Source of the DNA: an uncultured Stomatobaculum sp.
GTDB taxonomy: Bacteria > Bacillota > Clostridia > Lachnospirales > Lachnospiraceae
Direction of reading: 5' to 3'
DNA length: 11,486 nt
NCBI GenBank assembly: GCA_938010625.1
Contig: CALLVJ010000313.1
Coordinates: 1 to 11,486 of the forward strand
Part shown: positions 8,601 to 11,486 of the stretch, in pieces
Numbering within the stretch: the first letter of the stretch is position 1
Layout: the number at the start of each line of letters is the position of its first letter
Made by a program: the position numbers and the translations under genes
The notes under the pieces: generated by a model
What the model was told of the DNA's origin: nothing
Databases searched by the model: none
The model's input: only the letters and a program-made list of their open reading frames with translations

Positions 8601-8752
8601 TGTGTGCTTTGCAAATAGCGAAACAAACGCTCCTCATCAATCGCATACTCCTGATTGTAGTCAGCGTTCGTCCCTTGCTCATAACCGTTTTCGTTAACAA
8701 GCCAGTTAACGATGAGAGTCTCGAAGCCATTCTCCTTAGTGTTACTTGGCAT
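5678..8752 (-). CDS. hsdR: Type I restriction enzyme subunit R (HsdR), motor and endonuclease
   Basis: The 1024-aa length is typical of HsdR. With HsdM and HsdS it forms the type I complex that translocates unmethylated DNA using ATP and cuts at a distance. The N-terminal PD-(D/E)xK nuclease has D139 and E153-L-K155, with the same 14-residue spacing as D151/E165/K167 of EcoR124I. The helicase core has Walker A AGSGKS (303-308), the DEAH box IIIDEAH (404-410), FAFTATP (456-462), the motif VADKFQTGYDEP (651-662) and the motif VI region QTLSRLNR (680-687). The remaining 300 or so residues form the helical C-terminal region that usually contacts the methyltransferase. No catalytic residue appears missing. 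The start ATG overlaps the hsdS stop codon by one base (TAATG). A GGAGG ribosome binding site at 8763-8767, formed by the last hsdS codons, lies 10 nt upstream. Confidence 0.97.
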   Translation of the reverse strand: MPSNTKENGFETLIVNWLVNENGYEQGTNADYNQEYAIDEERLFRYLQSTQPRDLAELRILDTPAEKKKFLERLSRKLSDQGVIEILRKGFKYKNKTLEFYQVLPSKGNQRAQELYDENIFSVTRQLQYSKEYGRLALDLCIFLNGLPVITMELKNQFTLQNTADAVKQYKTDRDPAEKLFSFKRCIVHFAVDDNEIMMCTELKKDDSYFMPFNKGFEDGAGNPPNPNGIKTDYLWKDILMKREFSKILENYVQIVADKDEDTGKTSYKQIFPRYHQLKAVTMLLGRAKKDGAGQRYLIQHSAGSGKSNSIAWLAHQLVTLQNGGKNIFDTVIVVTDRINLDKQIKNTIKQFTQVSSTVGWAKSASDLHTLLDEGKKIIITIVHKFQFILNDISTAYKNRTFAIIIDEAHSSQNGSLAAKMNIVISGNVYSDDDEFEDKINSIIEGKKMAKNASYFAFTATPKNKTLEMFGEIITDENGNPVLNEDGTKKAKPHDVYTMKQAIEEKFILDVLKYYTPYQSYYHLIKTVSDDPLFDKKRANKILRSYVESDPHAIEEKAGIIVEHFYNNVRMKIKGKARAMVVTHQIQRAIEYYFAIKKELEERKSQYKPMIAFSGEARYNGETYTEAKINGFPSTKIEKEFRKDPYRILVVADKFQTGYDEPLLQTMYVDKKLFDIKAVQTLSRLNRCAPYKTDTFVLDFINNPADIQKSFERYYKTTVLSGETDANKLNDLIDNMEPMQVYTDDDVNTFVELYLNNADREQLDPIIDRCVELFKALEYDDKVEFKKSAKGFVRTYNFLSSILPYGSPDWEKLSIFLTLLVPKLPKVGDENDDYKKIIESVDLDSYRVVAQQTMSISLANEDAEVKPVPVQTDIGIPVPEMDTLTHILESFHDVWGNCDWTDEDKIKKQIQEIAEEVKKDERYQNAMQFSDIQNARDESERATWEAILRNMSSGMELYTAYQGDTRSRRNQSFRDWLLDLIFNATYQKPTTPNADEGKVYSFDYEPPVSMVAEEPAPYGAKKED
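5683..5689 (-). promoter_or_regulatory. Ribosome binding site of the DUF262 gene, inside the hsdR 3' end
   Basis: AAGGAGG on the minus strand is made of the last Lys-Glu-Asp codons of hsdR and lies 11 nt before the ATG at 5671. This fixes the DUF262 start and implies that its translation depends on ribosomes completing hsdR. Confidence 0.7.
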
Positions 8753-10140
8753 TATTCATCGACCTCCTCGTCTACAGTCTCAACTTCTTCTGAGTCATCG
8801 TCTTCCGATATATCGTCATTAATATCGGAAATTTCGGTTTCATATTCAGGTATCTCAATATCTCGCACGTCAACTTTTCCTGTTACGACATCAGAAATCG
8901 TCCTTACCCGTAGTTCCTGAATATAGGCAATTTCATCGTTCAGGTTATCTATCAGCTTTTCTATCTTTTCCTGCTCAGAATAGCAGTAATCAACAATGGC
9001 CTGCTGTTCGTCCAGCGGAGGAAGCGGAATTGTCATCCTTCGAATATCTGCATATCCTATACTCTGACGAACGCCTCCTCCCATTCCATAGAACACCTTA
9101 CTCACATCATAGGCATGGAGCATCAGATATAAATACTCAGGCAAAATGTTGTCACGCGGTTTCAAGCATGTATAAGCTGAAGTTATTATTCCTGTTTCTG
9201 TGGCAAGCCCTACACGCAAACTCTTGTGATCATTCTGCAGATCTGTAAGCCTTAAAATAACGTTGCCATCATTTACGATCTGATAGGTGTCAAATGAAGC
9301 AGGGAGTAATCCTCCCTTTGTGTTGATATCCTTGCGTTTAATTTTTCCGTAACTTAACGACAGTAAATTCTGGTGATGAACAGTTTTATTGGGAATTTTC
9401 TGTTCTGATGCAATCTGGAACAGCATAAGCTCTTCCCAATGCGCAGGAATCTCCTTAACAAAACTTATCGTGCTCGATTTTTTTCTCACGTCTTCATCAA
9501 GCCCAGATGTTATTGCTTTAACAATTATCGAGTGCTTAAGCTCGTTAAGATAATCAATCTCATTTCGAGTCTCCCTGATGAATCGGTGCATTTCGCCTAT
9601 TTTCCAATTAAGAAAATCCACTATTTTATCTTGTTCGTCTTTAGGCGGCACAGCTAAAATGACCGCTTTCATATAAGGCACATAAATTTGACGCTGTATC
9701 GATCCCACGCCTTTGGAGGCAAGTACAAACTGATCTACCACGGCGCTATCTCTTACGAGGTAGTTCATAAATTCCGGATTGAGCACCCTTGGATTTCGCG
9801 GCTCCCAAATGTAATAGGCAGGGCTTATAATACCTCTATATTTGGAGACACCGACAGAGCCGCGCCAAGCCTGTTGATTGTTCAGCACAAAATCATCCGG
9901 CTCAACAAGCTGGTATTTTGATGTATCATCACTCGGCTTATGAACTTGCTTTCCTGTTGAATCAGAATATCGTATTACTCCTCTATTAAGATAAACAGAT
10001 AAAAGCTCCTCACCATCATTATTTTGAACAGACTTAAGTCTGTACCATTGCATCAGTTTCTTTTCTTCCCAATGTGCTGGGATTATCCTTTCAAAGGGAG
10101 ACAAAGATTTTTTATAATCTGTATATTGTTTGATCATCAT
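8752..10140 (-). CDS. hsdS: Type I restriction-modification specificity subunit (HsdS), two TRDs
   Basis: HsdS recognises the bipartite DNA target for both methylation and restriction. This 462-aa protein has the expected two-fold layout. Each half starts with IPAHWEE (20-26 and 231-237), followed by a variable target recognition domain (about 27-160 and 238-370). A conserved helical spacer then follows, beginning VPPKDEQDKIVDFL (164-177) and LPPLDEQQAIVDYC (373-386). The TRDs differ from each other, so an asymmetric target is expected; its sequence cannot be read from the protein. An unusual acidic tail (424-462, 21 of 39 residues Asp or Glu) follows the last helix. Two ATGs are possible, at 10140 and 10137. 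The GAGGTG ribosome binding site (10143-10148) is only 2 nt from the first and 5 nt from the second, so the second may be used. Both overlap the hsdM stop codon. Confidence 0.96.
   Translation of the reverse strand: MMIKQYTDYKKSLSPFERIIPAHWEEKKLMQWYRLKSVQNNDGEELLSVYLNRGVIRYSDSTGKQVHKPSDDTSKYQLVEPDDFVLNNQQAWRGSVGVSKYRGIISPAYYIWEPRNPRVLNPEFMNYLVRDSAVVDQFVLASKGVGSIQRQIYVPYMKAVILAVPPKDEQDKIVDFLNWKIGEMHRFIRETRNEIDYLNELKHSIIVKAITSGLDEDVRKKSSTISFVKEIPAHWEELMLFQIASEQKIPNKTVHHQNLLSLSYGKIKRKDINTKGGLLPASFDTYQIVNDGNVILRLTDLQNDHKSLRVGLATETGIITSAYTCLKPRDNILPEYLYLMLHAYDVSKVFYGMGGGVRQSIGYADIRRMTIPLPPLDEQQAIVDYCYSEQEKIEKLIDNLNDEIAYIQELRVRTISDVVTGKVDVRDIEIPEYETEISDINDDISEDDDSEEVETVDEEVDE
8763..8769 (-). promoter_or_regulatory. 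Ribosome binding site of hsdR, inside the hsdS 3' end
   Basis: GAGGAGG on the minus strand is encoded by the Glu-Glu codons near the end of the acidic HsdS tail. It lies 10 nt before the hsdR ATG at 8752. With the TAATG stop/start overlap it points to translational coupling of HsdS and HsdR. Confidence 0.65.
9431..9450 (-). repeat. HsdS half-repeat, copy 2 (before TRD2)
   Basis: These 20 bases encode the segment around IPAHWEE at residues 231-237 and match 17 of 20 bases of the copy at 10064-10083, 633 bp away. The repeat marks the boundary before the second TRD. Confidence 0.7.
10064..10083 (-). repeat. HsdS half-repeat, copy 1 (before TRD1)
   Basis: These 20 bases encode the segment around IPAHWEE at residues 20-26 and match 17 of 20 bases of the copy at 9431-9450, in the same orientation. 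Such in-gene repeats are where TRD shuffling can occur in type I systems. Confidence 0.7.
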
Positions 10141-11486
10141 CTCACCTCTTGTATGATTGAAGCCAACAGCCCGTCAGTGCTCTTATCTACACTTTTTATA
10201 TCAGCAATAATCTGAGAAGGCTCACGTATCTCAGCTGGCTTATAAAAATATTTTGTAAAAGTCAACTCATACCCAAGCACTGCAGAGTCAATATCAATCC
10301 AAGCATCTGGGACGTAAGGTACAATTTCATTCTCAAAGAAAGCCGTCATTCCTCCTTCATATAAGAGCGGAACCTGCTCGCTATCTTTTAATTTCTTATC
10401 CTGTTCAAGATTTCCTTTAGCATCCTTGACGGGAACAGCATTCTCATCAATTTCCGTAAAACAATCCCTTAACGCTTTTTTACGCTTCGCTGTAATCTTT
10501 ATACCTTTAGAAGATGCAGCATCAAGAATCCATTCCATGAAAGCGTTAAAATCGTAAGCTGTATCTGATTTACACTCAGCACGATAGTCTGTGACAAGCG
10601 AAATCAGATCTTCATCTTTTATTTCCGTCCTTGTCTTCTCAATCTGGTCATGCGATAAGTTCATCTTTAACCTTAATGGTCTCAGGATGTCAACTGAATA
10701 ATATCCAAATTCTTCATTCTTAAAGACCTTGCTATAATTAGGATCAGCCTTGTCGTACTTGAGATAGTAGTCAATTATCTGCCTCCGAATATCTGGTGTA
10801 ATTTCACAATTTTTCTCACCGATATTTTTCCTTAACGTGGACTTTAATGAAGTAGCATCTATCAATTGAACAAAGCCCCTCCTATTAGGAGCCTTGTTAT
10901 TTGTAATGATCCACAGGTATGTTCCAATCCCGGTGTTGTAAAACATATTTTCCGGTAAGGCTACAATTGCTTCGAGTAAATCATTTTCTATGATATACCT
11001 CCGCAAATTACTTACTCCACTTCCTGCACCCCCAGTCGAAATTGACGAGCTGTTATGCACCTCAACAATGCGACTTCCAAGCTCTGTTTTTTGCTTCATT
11101 TTACTAATGTTGTTTGCAAGGAAAAGCATCTGAGGATCACCAATATCTGGAATAAGAGAGTACTCCGGATTACCATCATAATCGATGATAAACCGAGGAT
11201 CAGTAATCTCATCCTTCTTAATATCTCCCCAAGCCTTCAATTCAGCCTTCCACGGAGTTCCGAAGGGCGGATTTGAAAGCATAAAGTCAAACTCATCTTT
11301 CTGAAAGCCGTCATTAGAGATGGTGGAGCCGAAGAAGATATTGTTGACCTGCGTGCCCTCACCTTTAAGCAGCATGTCTGCGCAGGCGATGGCATATGTT
11401 TCGTCAAAGTTCTCCTGACCGAACAGGTTGATGGAGACCTTCTTGCCACGACGCTCCGCAAGATCCTGAATACAGGACTCGCCGAC
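10137..11486 (-). CDS. hsdM: Type I restriction-modification methyltransferase subunit (HsdM), 5' end off the window
   Basis: The frame is open from the right edge to a TGA at 10137-10139 (449 residues). HsdM is the N6-adenine methyltransferase of the type I complex. It uses S-adenosylmethionine and, with HsdS, protects host sites. The catalytic motif IV is SNPPFG at fragment residues 71-76. It is followed by the conserved methyltransferase segments VALPENMFYNTGIGTYLWII (the motif after the catalytic loop) and RRGFVQLIDAT. The fragment ends in the C-terminal helical region that binds HsdS. The S-adenosylmethionine-binding motif I (FxGxG-type) should lie in the missing N-terminal part, perhaps 150-250 residues. 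The in-frame ATG at 11375 is internal: the preceding 37 codons (containing SINLFGQENFDETYAIACAD) already match the family. The stop codon overlaps the hsdS start. Confidence 0.96.
   Translation of the reverse strand, partial: VGESCIQDLAERRGKKVSINLFGQENFDETYAIACADMLLKGEGTQVNNIFFGSTISNDGFQKDEFDFMLSNPPFGTPWKAELKAWGDIKKDEITDPRFIIDYDGNPEYSLIPDIGDPQMLFLANNISKMKQKTELGSRIVEVHNSSSISTGGAGSGVSNLRRYIIENDLLEAIVALPENMFYNTGIGTYLWIITNNKAPNRRGFVQLIDATSLKSTLRKNIGEKNCEITPDIRRQIIDYYLKYDKADPNYSKVFKNEEFGYYSVDILRPLRLKMNLSHDQIEKTRTEIKDEDLISLVTDYRAECKSDTAYDFNAFMEWILDAASSKGIKITAKRKKALRDCFTEIDENAVPVKDAKGNLEQDKKLKDSEQVPLLYEGGMTAFFENEIVPYVPDAWIDIDSAVLGYELTFTKYFYKPAEIREPSQIIADIKSVDKSTDGLLASIIQEVR
10143..10148 (-). promoter_or_regulatory. 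Ribosome binding site of hsdS, inside the hsdM 3' end
   Basis: GAGGTG on the minus strand lies in the last codons of hsdM. It precedes the tandem ATGATG start of hsdS (10140 and 10137), and its spacing favours the second ATG. Confidence 0.55.

Noticed and set aside
8609..8920. A serine-rich plus-strand open frame
   Set aside because: Its serine runs are the complement of the Glu/Asp codons of the HsdS acidic tail. It is not a separate gene.
11237..11375. The ATG at 11375 as the real start of the methyltransferase gene
   Set aside because: The frame continues to the window edge with family-typical sequence (NLFGQE, TYAIACAD), and the methyltransferase needs the S-adenosylmethionine motif further upstream.
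11161..11486. Possible recombination point within hsdM from a GC step near 11220
   Set aside because: Hand counts are about 38% GC in 11101-11220 and 53-55% in 11221-11280 and 11341-11486. However, 11281-11340 is about 40%, and similar swings occur within hsdR, so the step is not distinguishable from local variation.

Overview
The window is a bacterial restriction/defence locus in which every convincing gene lies on the minus strand, so transcription runs from high to low coordinates. The strong AGGAGG-type ribosome binding sites, moderate GC in most genes, and markedly GC-richer left flank suggest a Firmicute, perhaps a Lachnospiraceae or a Negativicutes (Selenomonas-like) bacterium. That placement is inference from style only. 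No rRNA, tRNA, CRISPR array or transposase gene was seen.

Layout from right to left in transcription order: a 5'-cut hsdM (type I methyltransferase, window edge to 10137); hsdS (two-TRD specificity subunit, 10140-8752); hsdR (type I motor/endonuclease, 8752-5678); an 842-aa DUF262/DUF1524 protein with an extra C-terminal region (5671-3143); a PhzF-family isomerase-like protein (3138-2362); and a GNAT acetyltransferase (2343-1870). Adjacent genes overlap by 1-4 nt or are 4-18 nt apart. Several ribosome binding sites are embedded in the preceding gene, so these six genes look like one co-transcribed and largely translationally coupled unit. Its promoter must lie upstream of hsdM, outside the window.

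After a gap of about 100 bp with three TTAAGG boxes at 19-20 bp spacing, the left 1.77 kb holds the C-terminal part of a type III restriction subunit (Res). It starts in the middle of the helicase region, lacks the Walker A and DEAD-box half, and is fused in frame to about 49 codons of unrelated sequence that carry their own start codon and ribosome binding site. Its GC content is clearly higher than in the type I operon. The simplest reading is that a type III system was broken by a rearrangement that placed the type I operon next to it, where the missing N-terminal half and the mod gene would be expected.

Functionally, HsdM, HsdS and HsdR would form a classical type I restriction-modification complex. 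The DUF262/DUF1524 protein resembles the GmrSD/BrxU/SspE group of nucleases that act on modified DNA and would add a second defence layer. The role of the PhzF and GNAT genes at the end of the operon is unknown; they may be passengers or an undescribed accessory. Apart from the 102-bp gap at 1768-1869, the window is essentially all coding.
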